Source of the DNA: Psychroflexus sp.
GTDB taxonomy: Bacteria; Bacteroidota; Bacteroidia; Flavobacteriales; Flavobacteriaceae
DNA length: 8,719 nucleotides
NCBI GenBank assembly: GCA_007116535.1
Contig: SKIG01000142.1
Coordinates: forward strand, 1 to 8,719
Direction of reading: 5' to 3'
Position numbers and translations under genes: made by a program. This document shows, piece by piece, positions 1 through 6,721 of this stretch. Numbering within the stretch: position 1 is the first letter of the stretch; the number at the start of each line of letters is the position of its first letter. A model generated the notes under the pieces. The model saw only the letters and a list, made by a program, of their open reading frames with translations. It did not search any database and was not told the DNA's origin.

Positions 1-1730
1 GAACCGTCTTTCAAAACAACTTTCATAGAATCTACTTTGAAACCAGCTAAAGGACCATTTTTCATAGCTTGAGTGAAACCTGCTTGAACAGATGGCACAA
101 ATTCTTTAGGAATTCTACCCCCTTTAATTTCATCAACAAACTGAAGGCCTTCTCCTTCAAAATCAGCGTCAGCGGGGCTCAATTCGAAAATAATATCTGC
201 GAATTTACCACGACCACCAGACTGCTTTTTGTAAACTTCTCTATGATCAGCTTTGATTTTAATAGCTTCTTTGTATTCAACTTGAGGCTCACCTACGTTT
301 ACTTCAACTTTGAATTCACGCTTCATACGATCGATAAGAATCTCTAAGTGAAGCTCACCCATACCTGAGATAATCGTTTGACCAGAAGCTTCATCAGCTT
401 TTACAACGAAAGTTGGATCTTCTTCTGCTAATTTAGCTAAAGCTGTACCCATCTTCTCTACGTCTGCTTTAGTCTTAGGCTCAACTGCAATACCAATTAC
501 TGGCGCAGGGAAACTCATAGACTCAAGTACAATAGGAGAGTTAAGGTCTGTTAAAGTATCTCCAGTTTTAATGTCTTTAAAACCAACCGCTGCACCAATA
601 TCACCAGCTTCAATTCTATCGATTGGCTGTTGCTTGTTAGCGTGCATTTGGTATATACGAGAAATTCTTTCTTTCTTACCAGAACGAGTATTCAAAACGT
701 AAGAACCTGCATCTAAAGTACCTGAATAAGCTCTAAAGAAAGCAAGACGACCTACGAATGGGTCAGTTGCAATTTTAAATGCCAATGCAGCAAATGGAGA
801 ATCTACGTTTGGTTTTCTTACTTCTTCTTTTTCAGTATCAGGGTTAATACCTTCAATTGCTTCAACATCTACAGGAGATGGTAAGTAACGCATTACTGCG
901 TCAAGCATTGCCTGAACACCTTTATTCTTAAAAGCTGACCCACACATCATTGGGATAATAGACATGTCGATAGTAGCTGCTCTAAGCGCTGCGATGATTT
1001 CATCTTCTGTGATAGAATCTTCATCTTCGAAGAATTTTTCCATCAAAGCATCGTCATATTCAGCAACAGCTTCAACTAATTCTGCTCTATATTTATTTAC
1101 ATCTTCTTGAAGTTCTGCTGGAATTTCGATTTCAGTATAGGTCATCCCCATATCTTCTTCATTCCATACAATAGCTTTTTTAGAAATTAAGTCCACCACC
1201 CCTTTGAAGTCGATTTCGTCTCCAATAGGAACTTGAAGTGGTACTGGATTTCCTCCTAGCATTTCACGTACTTGATTACAAACATTGAAGAAGTTTGCAC
1301 CTTGACGGTCCATCTTGTTAACGAACCCTAATCTCGGTACACGGTACTTATCTGCCTGTCTCCAAACAGTTTCAGACTGAGGCTCAACACCATCAACCGC
1401 ACTAAACAATGCTACCACACCATCGAGAACACGCAAAGAGCGCTCTACTTCAACAGTAAAATCAACGTGACCAGGAGTATCAATAATATTAATTGTATAC
1501 TCTTGATCTCTATAATTCCACTTACAATGAGTAGCAGCAGAAGTAATGGTAATACCTCTTTCTTGCTCTTGCTCCATCCAGTCCATAGTTGCAGCACCAT
1601 CATGCACTTCACCTATTTTATGACTAACACCAGTATAATATAAAATACGCTCTGTTGTTGTTGTTTTACCAGCATCAATGTGAGCCGCAATACCAATGTT
1701 TCTTGTAAATTTTAAATCTCTTTGTGCCAT
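1..1730 (-). CDS. fusA: Elongation factor G (EF-G), partial: C-terminus beyond the window edge
   Basis: This is the translational GTPase that drives tRNA-mRNA translocation on the ribosome and, with RRF, ribosome recycling; it acts in the cytoplasm. I translated the minus strand from the ATG at 1728-1730; it begins [20 protein letters not shown]. Visible G-domain motifs are G1 AHIDAGKT (residues 16-23), the switch I region with RGITI (58-62), G3 DTPGH (84-88) and G4 NKMD (138-141). Domain II and III sequences follow, and domain IV begins near [15 protein letters not shown]. The frame is open for 576 codons to the left edge. EF-G is usually about 700 residues, so the end of domain IV and domain V lie outside. 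The start is 6 bases after the rpsG stop with no Shine-Dalgarno, so it is probably translationally coupled. Its place after rpsL-rpsG marks it as the str-operon EF-G rather than a paralogue, and no motif is degraded. Confidence 0.97.
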   Translation of the reverse strand, partial: MAQRDLKFTRNIGIAAHIDAGKTTTTERILYYTGVSHKIGEVHDGAATMDWMEQEQERGITITSAATHCKWNYRDQEYTINIIDTPGHVDFTVEVERSLRVLDGVVALFSAVDGVEPQSETVWRQADKYRVPRLGFVNKMDRQGANFFNVCNQVREMLGGNPVPLQVPIGDEIDFKGVVDLISKKAIVWNEEDMGMTYTEIEIPAELQEDVNKYRAELVEAVAEYDDALMEKFFEDEDSITEDEIIAALRAATIDMSIIPMMCGSAFKNKGVQAMLDAVMRYLPSPVDVEAIEGINPDTEKEEVRKPNVDSPFAALAFKIATDPFVGRLAFFRAYSGTLDAGSYVLNTRSGKKERISRIYQMHANKQQPIDRIEAGDIGAAVGFKDIKTGDTLTDLNSPIVLESMSFPAPVIGIAVEPKTKADVEKMGTALAKLAEEDPTFVVKADEASGQTIISGMGELHLEILIDRMKREFKVEVNVGEPQVEYKEAIKIKADHREVYKKQSGGRGKFADIIFELSPADADFEGEGLQFVDEIKGGRIPKEFVPSVQAGFTQAMKNGPLAGFKVDSMKVVLKDG

Positions 1731-1736
1731 GTTGTT

Positions 1737-2213
1737 TTAGAATCTAAAGTGTGAAAATGCTTTGTTAGCTTCTGCCATCTTATGCGTATCTACACGCTTT
1801 TTCACCGCTGCTCCTTCTTCTTTAGCAGCTGCTATAATTTCTCCTGCTAGTTTTGCAGCCATTGATTTTTCGTTACGCTTTCTAGCATAACTAATCAACC
1901 ACTTCATTGCAGTAGATATTTTTCTGTCAGGACGAATTGGCGATGGAATTTGGAATGTCGCACCCCCTACTCTTCTACTTCTTACTTCTACGTGAGGCAT
2001 CACATTAGAAAGAGCATCTTTCCAAAGCTCTAAAGCAGTTTTCTCATCGTCTTGGTTTTTTTCTTCTACGATGTCTAATGCATCATAGAAAATTTTGAAA
2101 GCAATAGACTTCTTTCCATCCCACATCAACATGTTCACAAATCTTGTTACTAACTGATCGTTGAACTTTGGATCTGGAAGAATTGGTCTTGCTTTTGCCT
2201 GTCTTTTTCTCAT
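1737..2213 (-). CDS. rpsG: 30S ribosomal protein S7
   Basis: S7 is a primary 16S rRNA-binding protein that nucleates assembly of the 30S head and lines the E site. The product is 158 residues, normal for the family (about 156-158). It starts [20 protein letters not shown], has the conserved [13 protein letters not shown] segment near residues 78-90 (the rRNA-binding beta hairpin region), then the [11 protein letters not shown] helix and the C-terminal [15 protein letters not shown]. The ATG at 2211-2213 lies 26 bases after the rpsL stop, inside an A-rich spacer without a Shine-Dalgarno. In E. coli S7 represses its own operon by binding the rpsL-rpsG spacer. Here the spacer is short and shows no obvious structure, so I do not claim the same control. 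Confidence 0.98.
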   Translation of the reverse strand: MRKRQAKARPILPDPKFNDQLVTRFVNMLMWDGKKSIAFKIFYDALDIVEEKNQDDEKTALELWKDALSNVMPHVEVRSRRVGGATFQIPSPIRPDRKISTAMKWLISYARKRNEKSMAAKLAGEIIAAAKEEGAAVKKRVDTHKMAEANKAFSHFRF

Positions 2214-2239
2214 TTCTTTACTTTAATTAAGTGTCAAAC

Positions 2240-2614
2240 TTATTTCTTAGGTCTTTTAGCACCGTATTTTGATCTACGTTGCGTTCTCCCTTCAACTCCA
2301 GCCGTATCAAGTGCACCACGAACAATGTGATACCTAACACCTGGTAAGTCTTTTACTCTTCCACCTCTAACTAATACTATCGAGTGCTCTTGTAGATTGT
2401 GTCCTTCACCTGGGATGTAAGCGTTCACTTCCTTTCCATTGGTTAACCTTACACGGGCTACTTTACGCATCGCCGAGTTTGGTTTCTTAGGAGTAGTCGT
2501 GTAAACACGTGTACAAACACCACGTCTCTGTGGGCATGAATCTAAGGCAGCCGATTTACTCTTCTTAGTTATGGTACGTCTTCCTTTTCTAACTAATTGT
2601 GAAATTGTTGGCAT
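2240..2614 (-). CDS. rpsL: 30S ribosomal protein S12
   Basis: S12 sits at the 30S decoding centre, helps monitor codon-anticodon fit and is the classic streptomycin-resistance locus. The 124-residue product has the usual length and hallmarks: [22 protein letters not shown] (residues 27-48) and [26 protein letters not shown] (71-96). Lys43 and Lys88 (42 and 87 without the initiator Met) carry the ancestral, streptomycin-sensitive residues. Asp89, which is methylthiolated in many bacteria, is present. It is the first gene of the str operon: a Bacteroidota promoter lies about 50-80 bases upstream and a terminator for the previous unit lies beyond that. The start is the ATG at 2612-2614, preceded by an A/T-rich leader without a Shine-Dalgarno. 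Confidence 0.98.
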   Translation of the reverse strand: MPTISQLVRKGRRTITKKSKSAALDSCPQRRGVCTRVYTTTPKKPNSAMRKVARVRLTNGKEVNAYIPGEGHNLQEHSIVLVRGGRVKDLPGVRYHIVRGALDTAGVEGRTQRRSKYGAKRPKK

Positions 2615-2642
2615 ATGATTAATACAATATTAAATAATTTAT

Positions 2643-2662
2643 AAACCCTTTTTTTTGGGTTT
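2643..2662. repeat. Short inverted repeat at the expected str transcript start
   Basis: AAACCC (2643-2648), a T8 loop (2649-2656) and GGGTTT (2657-2662) form a perfect 6-bp inverted repeat. On the minus strand it lies directly after the -7 box, so it spans the expected transcription start of rpsL and could fold at the very 5' end of the mRNA. It lacks a following U tract, so it is not a terminator. Its function is unknown and chance is possible in such AT-rich DNA. Confidence 0.45.
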
Positions 2663-2663
2663 G

Positions 2664-2695
2664 CAAATGTAGAAATTAATTTGTTAGCTAACAAA
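2664..2695 (-). promoter_or_regulatory. Bacteroidota-type promoter of the rpsL-rpsG-fusA (str) operon
   Basis: On the minus strand the -33 element TTTG (2695 to 2692) is followed by 20 bases and then a perfect -7 element TACATTTG (2671 to 2664; consensus TAnnTTTG). This is the arrangement known for the housekeeping sigma factor of Bacteroidota. The start of transcription would fall around 2655-2660, giving an rpsL leader of roughly 40-45 bases rich in A and T. Its place between an upstream intrinsic terminator and the first str gene supports the call. Confidence 0.8.
2680..2695. promoter_or_regulatory. Perfect 16-bp palindrome overlapping the -33 element (possible operator)
   Basis: TTTGTTAGCTAACAAA reads the same on both strands with no mismatch and no spacer. 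Its right end supplies the -33 TTTG of the str promoter on the minus strand. A dimeric regulator bound here would block sigma-factor contact, so an operator is conceivable. The symmetry is directly visible; any regulator is inference. It could also be partly chance, because the arms are AT-rich and the promoter itself demands TTTG at one end. Confidence 0.4.
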
Positions 2696-2714
2696 CTATA
2701 TTTCAATAATTTTC

Positions 2715-2749
2715 AAAAGAAAAAAGAGAGCTCTAAAAGAACTCTCTTT
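2715..2749 (-). terminator. Rho-independent terminator after the exported-protein gene
   Basis: On the minus strand AAAGAGAG (2749 to 2742) pairs perfectly with CTCTCTTT (2730 to 2723), with two further pairs possible inside after one mismatch. The stem is followed by a T-rich run (2725 to 2715, TTTTTTCTTTT). It lies about 65 bases after the stop of the gene ending at 2814 and upstream of the rpsL promoter, so it separates the accessory genes from the str operon. The rest of the 2615-2813 gap shows nothing else recognisable. Confidence 0.8.
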
Positions 2750-2813
2750 CATATAGTCTACCTCTTCTTTTTAATTAATCAAAAATAAAATAGATTAAGC
2801 CTGATGAAGCGCA

Positions 2814-3566
2814 CTACTTTTCAAAAACACCTAAATCTTCTTCAACTAGGTAAACTTCTGTTATGGGCTTTTCGTTTTCTAACTTGCGAAACACGTAATA
2901 ACTTTCAAAATATACAGGTTTTTTATCATTTAAAAAAGCTTTATCTACAAGCTTTAAGTTGACGAATAATCGGTAACTATCATCAAATTTCCACCTTTCA
3001 AAATCCTGCATTTCTACAGGTGAAACGGGTTCAGGTTTTTTCACAAAAGGAAGGTAGCCGGGCAATTTCTCCGTACGAAGTTGTTGCTGAAGATTCATCC
3101 GTTTGCTAACCCCTTCCACAAAGTCTAATTCTATTTGTCGATAAAAACGTTCGTGTTCTTGTTTTTCATTCCATCCCTTGATCAAGGTATTATATTGTTC
3201 AATCATTTGATCTGTAATTGGGTTATTTTGGTTGTAAGTGGATATGATGCTACGTTGAACATTCAAAAAACGAACAGGCGTCTTTCTTACCTCGTCTTTT
3301 ACTAAATCCAAAAAGTCGTCTGTTATGGCAACTCCAAGTGTAATGGTTACCGACTGAACTTGTTGTTCGTCTTCAGGAAGTTTGTCTATACGCTTGTTAA
3401 TGAGAGTGCTTATTTCGCTTAATACAACTTTTTCTCCCATTAATTGAACTTGATCTTTTTTAGAGAGTTCAATCAAAATATCTGACATTTGAGCCGATAA
3501 AACAGATGAATTCATCATACTAAAAAATAGTATAAATACTATTAGGAAGCTATTTTTGATAGTCAT
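2814..3566 (-). CDS. Exported protein of unknown function, weakly ExbD/TolR-like
   Basis: I do not recognise this 250-residue protein with confidence. It begins with a clear signal peptide: Lys4, a hydrophobic core at residues 7-18, and a probable cleavage LSA|Q after Ala25, so the mature protein should be periplasmic or outer-membrane associated. There is no lipoprotein Cys at the cleavage site and no further membrane segment. Residues about 29-107 (ILIELSKKDQVQLMGEKVVL, then a helix, VTITLGVAI, another helix and VRFLNVQRS) have the beta-alpha-beta pattern of ExbD/TolR periplasmic domains. The N-terminal membrane anchor of those proteins is replaced by a cleavable signal. The C-terminal half is charged and ends with a strand-rich stretch rich in Tyr, Phe and Glu. 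The ATG at 3564-3566 gives the signal peptide directly. It may be cotranscribed with the hydrolase gene 72 bases upstream, and it is followed by a terminator. Being a gene is much surer than the ExbD likeness. Confidence 0.85.
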   Translation of the reverse strand: MTIKNSFLIVFILFFSMMNSSVLSAQMSDILIELSKKDQVQLMGEKVVLSEISTLINKRIDKLPEDEQQVQSVTITLGVAITDDFLDLVKDEVRKTPVRFLNVQRSIISTYNQNNPITDQMIEQYNTLIKGWNEKQEHERFYRQIELDFVEGVSKRMNLQQQLRTEKLPGYLPFVKKPEPVSPVEMQDFERWKFDDSYRLFVNLKLVDKAFLNDKKPVYFESYYVFRKLENEKPITEVYLVEEDLGVFEK

Positions 3567-3638
3567 TACGTTTAATTTATCAATTGAAAGTCAATAAGTT
3601 GTTTGACTACAAACAAAGATTAACTTTTACGAAGATAG

Positions 3639-4442
3639 TTAAATATTTGAAAGTCTGTTATATGTATTTTCTTTTATGAATGCTATACTTATTTTATTGA
3701 AACTTAAAGGTTGCTCAACATTGACAACGTGACCGCATTTTTCTATGATACTTAATTTAGCAGATTCATGGTAACTAACAATCTTTTTTATTGTTGGTAA
3801 AAACAAGTGATCTTGTTCCCCCATAATATACAAACAAGGAATTCCTATATCATTCTGACGAAATAACTTCAACAAAGGGTTTATTTCTGAAGTTAACCTG
3901 AACCATTTGATAAATTCTTTTTGATATAATTTTTTTGCTTCATTCACAAAAAGTAGCCTTGATTTTTTGTGGTTCTTTCGAGGCATTATAATGAAAGCAA
4001 ACAATTTATATAAAAGCATGTAGGGTATTACTGATTTACATACATTCCCCAATCGCATTAAAAACTGAGAACGAATATTCATCTTCATAATGGCTCCCCC
4101 CATTATCATAGAAGCGACCCGCTCAGGATATTTTTCAGCCAGGTTTCTTATTAAGATGGTGCCTAATGATATACCTACAAAATGAGACCTCTTGATATTA
4201 TTAGTATCTAAAACTTCGATAATATCTTCTGTAATTACATCGAAGGTATATTCTTCATTCCAACTATCTTTCAATGTTGGCTTAGAATTTCCGTGTCCAC
4301 GTAAATCAAGAAGCAACACATTAAAGTTATCTTTGTACTTTCTTATCTGCTTGAACCAAATAGTGGAACTACCTCCTGCCCCGTGGACAAAAGTGACCCA
4401 TTCTTTAGAATCAGTATGTGTATATATTTGGTGACTAAGCAT
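3639..4442 (-). CDS. Alpha/beta-hydrolase fold protein (probable serine hydrolase)
   Basis: The 267-residue product has the ordered landmarks of an alpha/beta hydrolase. These are HGAGG at 20-24 (oxyanion-hole region), DLRGHG at 46-51, the nucleophile elbow GISLG with Ser92, the acid in GEQDHLF (Asp211), and the catalytic His238 in CGHVVNVEQP. All triad members are present, so an active esterase, lipase or related hydrolase is likely. The substrate cannot be read from sequence. Residues about 125-185 form a basic and hydrophobic cap-like insertion. There is no signal peptide, so it is cytosolic. The ATG at 4440-4442 puts the first beta strand at the usual distance before HGxGG. It lies 69 bases after the interrupted substrate-binding-protein gene and 72 bases before the exported-protein gene. 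No convincing promoter is seen in either gap, so one transcript for all three is possible. Confidence 0.93.
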   Translation of the reverse strand: MLSHQIYTHTDSKEWVTFVHGAGGSSTIWFKQIRKYKDNFNVLLLDLRGHGNSKPTLKDSWNEEYTFDVITEDIIEVLDTNNIKRSHFVGISLGTILIRNLAEKYPERVASMIMGGAIMKMNIRSQFLMRLGNVCKSVIPYMLLYKLFAFIIMPRKNHKKSRLLFVNEAKKLYQKEFIKWFRLTSEINPLLKLFRQNDIGIPCLYIMGEQDHLFLPTIKKIVSYHESAKLSIIEKCGHVVNVEQPLSFNKISIAFIKENTYNRLSNI

Positions 4443-4511
4443 TTATAAAATTTTTTCAAATTTCGGTAAAATAATTGAAAGTAAATCCTAATTCAATATT
4501 AATGTGATGGT

Positions 4512-5276
4512 TTACTGACTTAAACTAAGTTTTACTTGACTTCTAAGTTGAATGAAATAATCGAAAGCATGCAATAATCGGCTACCGTACCAACTAAACA
4601 ATTCTCCGTCTACAAGAAATGCCTGTTGATTATAATTTTTGATTAAATCAATGTGTTTTTGTTTGAAGGGATATGGCTCGGAAGATAAAAATACAACATC
4701 TGCTTGTTGCAAATCCTTCAAATTGATTTCAGGATAGCGAGTTTGCTTTTCAAAAACATTTTTGAATTTTGAAATAGTAAGCATTTCATGAATAAACGTA
4801 TCACTGCCAATAGTCATCCATGGTTCCTTCCAAATTAGGTAAGCAACTGAAATTTCTTTTTCATAAAGCAATTCGGTTTGAAATTGCGCTAATTTCCTTC
4901 TAAGAAGCTCATCTATATGCATTGCTTGATGATAGACCTTAAAAAGTGAAGCATACTCTTTCAAAACAACAAAAACATCCTCTATTGTTTTGATATCTGA
5001 AACATGAACAAACGAGTGATTACTCAAAAAATCAACATCTTCTTTATTGTTCTCTTCTTTGTTAGTAATTATGTGAGTAGGATTTAGCAGAAGAATTTTA
5101 TCTAATTTAGGATTTTTTGTACCACCAATTACTTCAACTTGTTTTTTTATTTAAGAGGGATGGACACAAAACTTAGTCACACCAATAATAGACTTTTCCA
5201 AACCAAGACTTACTAACAATTCAGTTAGACTAGGAACTAATGAAACAATTCTGAAATTATTTATTGTTGTACTCAT
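4512..5276 (-). pseudogene. BtuF/FepB-like metal- or cofactor-binding protein gene interrupted by one in-frame TAA
   Basis: Reading the minus strand from the ATG at 5274-5276 gives a continuous 255-codon frame broken only by TAA at codon 42 (5151-5153). Before the stop are MSTTINNFRIVSLVPSLTEL and IIGVTKFCVHPS. After it, in the same frame, come VIGGTKNPKLDKI, PTHIITNKEEN, VHVSDIKTIEDVF, SVAYLIWKEPWMTIG (about 143-157) and DVVFLSSEPYPFK (about 193-205). This is the two-lobed helical-backbone periplasmic-binding-protein fold (PF01497) used by ABC importers of cobalamin, haem or siderophores, and the full length (about 254) fits. Both sides of the stop keep the same frame, so a single substitution (for example TTA to TAA or TAC to TAA) explains it, not an indel. 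There is no signal peptide and no adjacent permease or ATPase, so an importer role is doubtful even for an intact copy. A fragment could begin at the TTG at 5025-5027 but would lack the first lobe. Alternatives are a sequencing error, a recent null mutation or readthrough. Confidence 0.8.
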
Positions 5277-5413
5277 AGTTGTTTTATAAATCGAAGTTGA
5301 AAATACTTAACACTGCATATCAATTGAAATAACCGATATAACACTTATTCAATTAATAAATTACTGTAAAATAATGAACAAAAATCAATCTTTTGTCCAA
5401 AAACATAAAAAGT
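5277..5413. other. AT-rich intergenic spacer with no recognised element
   Basis: This gap lies between the rplT terminator and the start of the interrupted gene. It is very AT-rich. I looked on the minus strand for TAnnTTTG with a TTTG about 20 bases upstream and found only poor matches. Any promoter for the three middle genes should lie here because the terminator sits just upstream, but I cannot point to it. Confidence 0.5.
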
Positions 5414-5440
5414 AAAACCCCGAACTTGCGAACGGGGTTT
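5414..5440 (-). terminator. Rho-independent terminator of the thrS-infC-rpmI-rplT operon
   Basis: On the minus strand AAACCCCG (5440 to 5433) pairs perfectly with CGGGGTTT (5422 to 5415) around a 10-base loop, followed by a T-rich run (TTTT, AC, TTTTT). It lies 25 bases after the rplT stop. The stem has four consecutive G-C pairs plus a fifth, which stands out in this AT-rich DNA. There is no T run on the plus-strand side, so it works only for minus-strand transcripts. Confidence 0.9.
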
Positions 5441-5465
5441 ATATAAGAGTGGTAAATGTTAATGT

Positions 5466-5810
5466 TTATTTTACTTTATCTACGATTGCTTTGAAAGCTT
5501 CTGGGTTGTGAACTGCCAAATCTGCAAGAACTTTTCTGTTCAAATCGATATTGTTAGCTTTTAATTTCCCCATGAACTTCGAATAAGACAAACCGTTCAA
5601 ACGAGCAGCTGCGTTTATTCTTACAATCCATAAAGCACGAAAATTTCTTTTCTTGTTTCTACGGTCTCTATAGGCATATAAAAGTCCTTTTTCTACCGCA
5701 TTTTTGGCTACTGTCCAAACGTTTTTTCTACGTCCAAAGTAACCTTTGGCTTGCTTCATGATTTTTTTTCTTCTAGCTCGTGAAGCAACTGAATTTGTTG
5801 ATCTAGGCAT
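5466..5810 (-). CDS. rplT: 50S ribosomal protein L20
   Basis: L20 binds 23S rRNA directly and is needed early in 50S assembly. In several bacteria it also represses its own operon by binding mRNA that mimics its rRNA site. The 114-residue product matches family length (about 114-118). It shows the basic N-terminal extension ([20 protein letters not shown]), [20 protein letters not shown] (21-40), [20 protein letters not shown] (48-67) and the C-terminal globular part with [12 protein letters not shown]. The ATG at 5808-5810 follows an 88-base spacer after rpmI that could fold (separate entry), and a terminator follows the stop. Confidence 0.98.
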   Translation of the reverse strand: MPRSTNSVASRARRKKIMKQAKGYFGRRKNVWTVAKNAVEKGLLYAYRDRRNKKRNFRALWIVRINAAARLNGLSYSKFMGKLKANNIDLNRKVLADLAVHNPEAFKAIVDKVK

Positions 5811-5828
5811 AATTTAATTTTTTTTTGT

Positions 5829-5862
5829 AGTAGGCAGCTTACTTGCATTTAGATAGCCCACT
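5829..5862 (-). promoter_or_regulatory. Possible mRNA stem-loop in the rpmI-rplT spacer
   Basis: In the transcript AGUGGGC (5862 to 5856) can pair with GCCUACU (5835 to 5829): seven pairs, one of them G-U, around a 20-base loop. It lies 18 bases before the rplT start and is followed by A-rich sequence, so it is not a terminator. A structured site here could be a target for ribosomal-protein feedback, as L20 is known to use in other bacteria. That role is inference, and I cannot match it to a known L20-binding motif. Confidence 0.3.
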
Positions 5863-5898
5863 CCAGGGTTAATACTTTGTGTAAACCATCAAAGGTTA

Positions 5899-6096
5899 TT
5901 ACTTCAAACGTAATTGCTCTTTGATATTAGCTTCGTCTGACTTGTGCACTAAAGCGCTATGAGTCAAACGTAGCTTTCTTTTTTTAGACTTCTTTGTCAA
6001 GATGTGGCTTTTGAAAGCTTGCTTACGCTTAATTCTTCCTGAACCTGTCAGTTTGAAACGCTTCTTAGCACTTGACTTTGTTTTTAATTTAGGCAT
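5899..6096 (-). CDS. rpmI: 50S ribosomal protein L35
   Basis: L35 is a small, very basic protein of the large subunit that packs into 23S rRNA. The 65-residue product has normal length and the hallmark N-terminus [20 protein letters not shown], then the Lys/Arg-rich [14 protein letters not shown] stretch (31-44). Its ATG (6094-6096) lies 37 bases after the infC stop. The infC-rpmI-rplT order is the widely conserved arrangement. Confidence 0.97.
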   Translation of the reverse strand: MPKLKTKSSAKKRFKLTGSGRIKRKQAFKSHILTKKSKKRKLRLTHSALVHKSDEANIKEQLRLK

Positions 6097-6133
6097 CTTT
6101 GATCCTTTTTATATTACCGACTCTTATTTACTC

Positions 6134-6691
6134 TTAACTTTCTTTTTTGGGTGCCATTAGCATAATCATACGCTTCCCTTCAAGTTTTGGCAATTGTTCT
6201 ACTTTACCGTAGTCTTCTAAGTCTTGCGCTAAACGCAATAATAAAATTTGGCCTTGGTCTTTAAAAACAATTGATCTTCCCTTAAAGAAAACGAAAGCTT
6301 TAAGCTTTGCACCATCTTTTAGAAATTTTTCAGCATTCTTACGTTTGAATTCGTAATCGTGGTCGTCTGTATTAGGTCCAAAACGAATTTCTTTTACAAC
6401 AACTTTAGAAGCTTTTGCTTTCAGTTGCTTTTCTCGTTTCTTTTGCTCGTACAAAAATTTCTTGTAGTCTAATATTTTAGCTACGGGTGGTTCAGCTTTA
6501 GGAGAAATAACAACTAAATCCAACTCAAGCTCATTTGCTTTCTGCAAACAAACTTTAGTAGGATAAACTCCCATTTCTACATTATCTCCCACCAACCTTA
6601 ATTTTGGTGCTTTGATTTTTTCATTAACCTGATGCGGATCCTCTTTTACTTCTCTTAGGGATCTACCTCCTTGTCTTCTTCTTAATGCTAT
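6134..6691 (-). CDS. infC: Translation initiation factor IF-3, probable AUA start
   Basis: IF-3 binds the 30S subunit, prevents premature 50S joining and rejects non-canonical start codons and wrong initiator tRNA. The C-terminal domain is clear ([20 protein letters not shown] and [15 protein letters not shown]), as is the N-terminal domain core [20 protein letters not shown]. The frame is open upstream to a stop at 6719-6721, yet it contains no ATG or GTG, and no TTG before 6593-6595. Starting at that TTG (153 aa) would cut off [11 protein letters not shown], the first strand of the N-terminal domain. The codons just upstream read AUA-GCA-UUA-AGA-AGA-AGA (Ile-Ala-Leu-Arg-Arg-Arg), like the (I/M)-A-I-R-R-R start of related IF-3 proteins. 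I therefore place the start at AUA 6689-6691, giving 185 residues (E. coli has 180). E. coli infC uses AUU and is autoregulated through it, so the same logic is likely here. It starts 30 bases after the thrS stop. Two further AUA codons (6710-6715) are less likely starts. Confidence 0.9.
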   Translation of the reverse strand: MALRRRQGGRSLREVKEDPHQVNEKIKAPKLRLVGDNVEMGVYPTKVCLQKANELELDLVVISPKAEPPVAKILDYKKFLYEQKKREKQLKAKASKVVVKEIRFGPNTDDHDYEFKRKNAEKFLKDGAKLKAFVFFKGRSIVFKDQGQILLLRLAQDLEDYGKVEQLPKLEGKRMIMLMAPKKES

Positions 6692-6721
6692 GGCTCTACG
6701 ATTTAAATTTATTATACTTTA

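Noticed and set aside
69..347. Plus-strand open frame of 92 codons
   Set aside because: It lies wholly antisense to well-conserved fusA codons and has no family resemblance.
3601..3614. GTTTG-ACTA-CAAAC inverted repeat upstream of the exported-protein gene
   Set aside because: A 5-bp stem with a short loop and no T run is easily expected by chance in this AT-rich sequence.
4192..4434. Plus-strand open frame of 80 codons
   Set aside because: It is antisense to the N-terminal catalytic region of the alpha/beta hydrolase, whose motifs are intact.
4443..4511. Possible promoter or terminator between the interrupted gene and the hydrolase
   Set aside because: The best -7-like match has two mismatches in the TTTG part, and the only hairpin is a weak 6-bp AT-rich stem with a long loop.
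5025..5027. TTG start for a 171-residue gene
   Set aside because: The same frame continues upstream through conserved family sequence to an ATG at 5274-5276, interrupted only by one stop, so the fragment is an artefact of the nonsense codon.
5142..5156. Programmed frameshift at the A7 run next to the stop in the interrupted gene
   Set aside because: Conserved sequence on both sides is in the same frame, so a net frameshift is not needed and would misread the rest.
6593..6595. TTG as the infC start
   Set aside because: It would delete the conserved first strand of the IF-3 N-terminal domain ([11 protein letters not shown]) that is encoded in frame just upstream.
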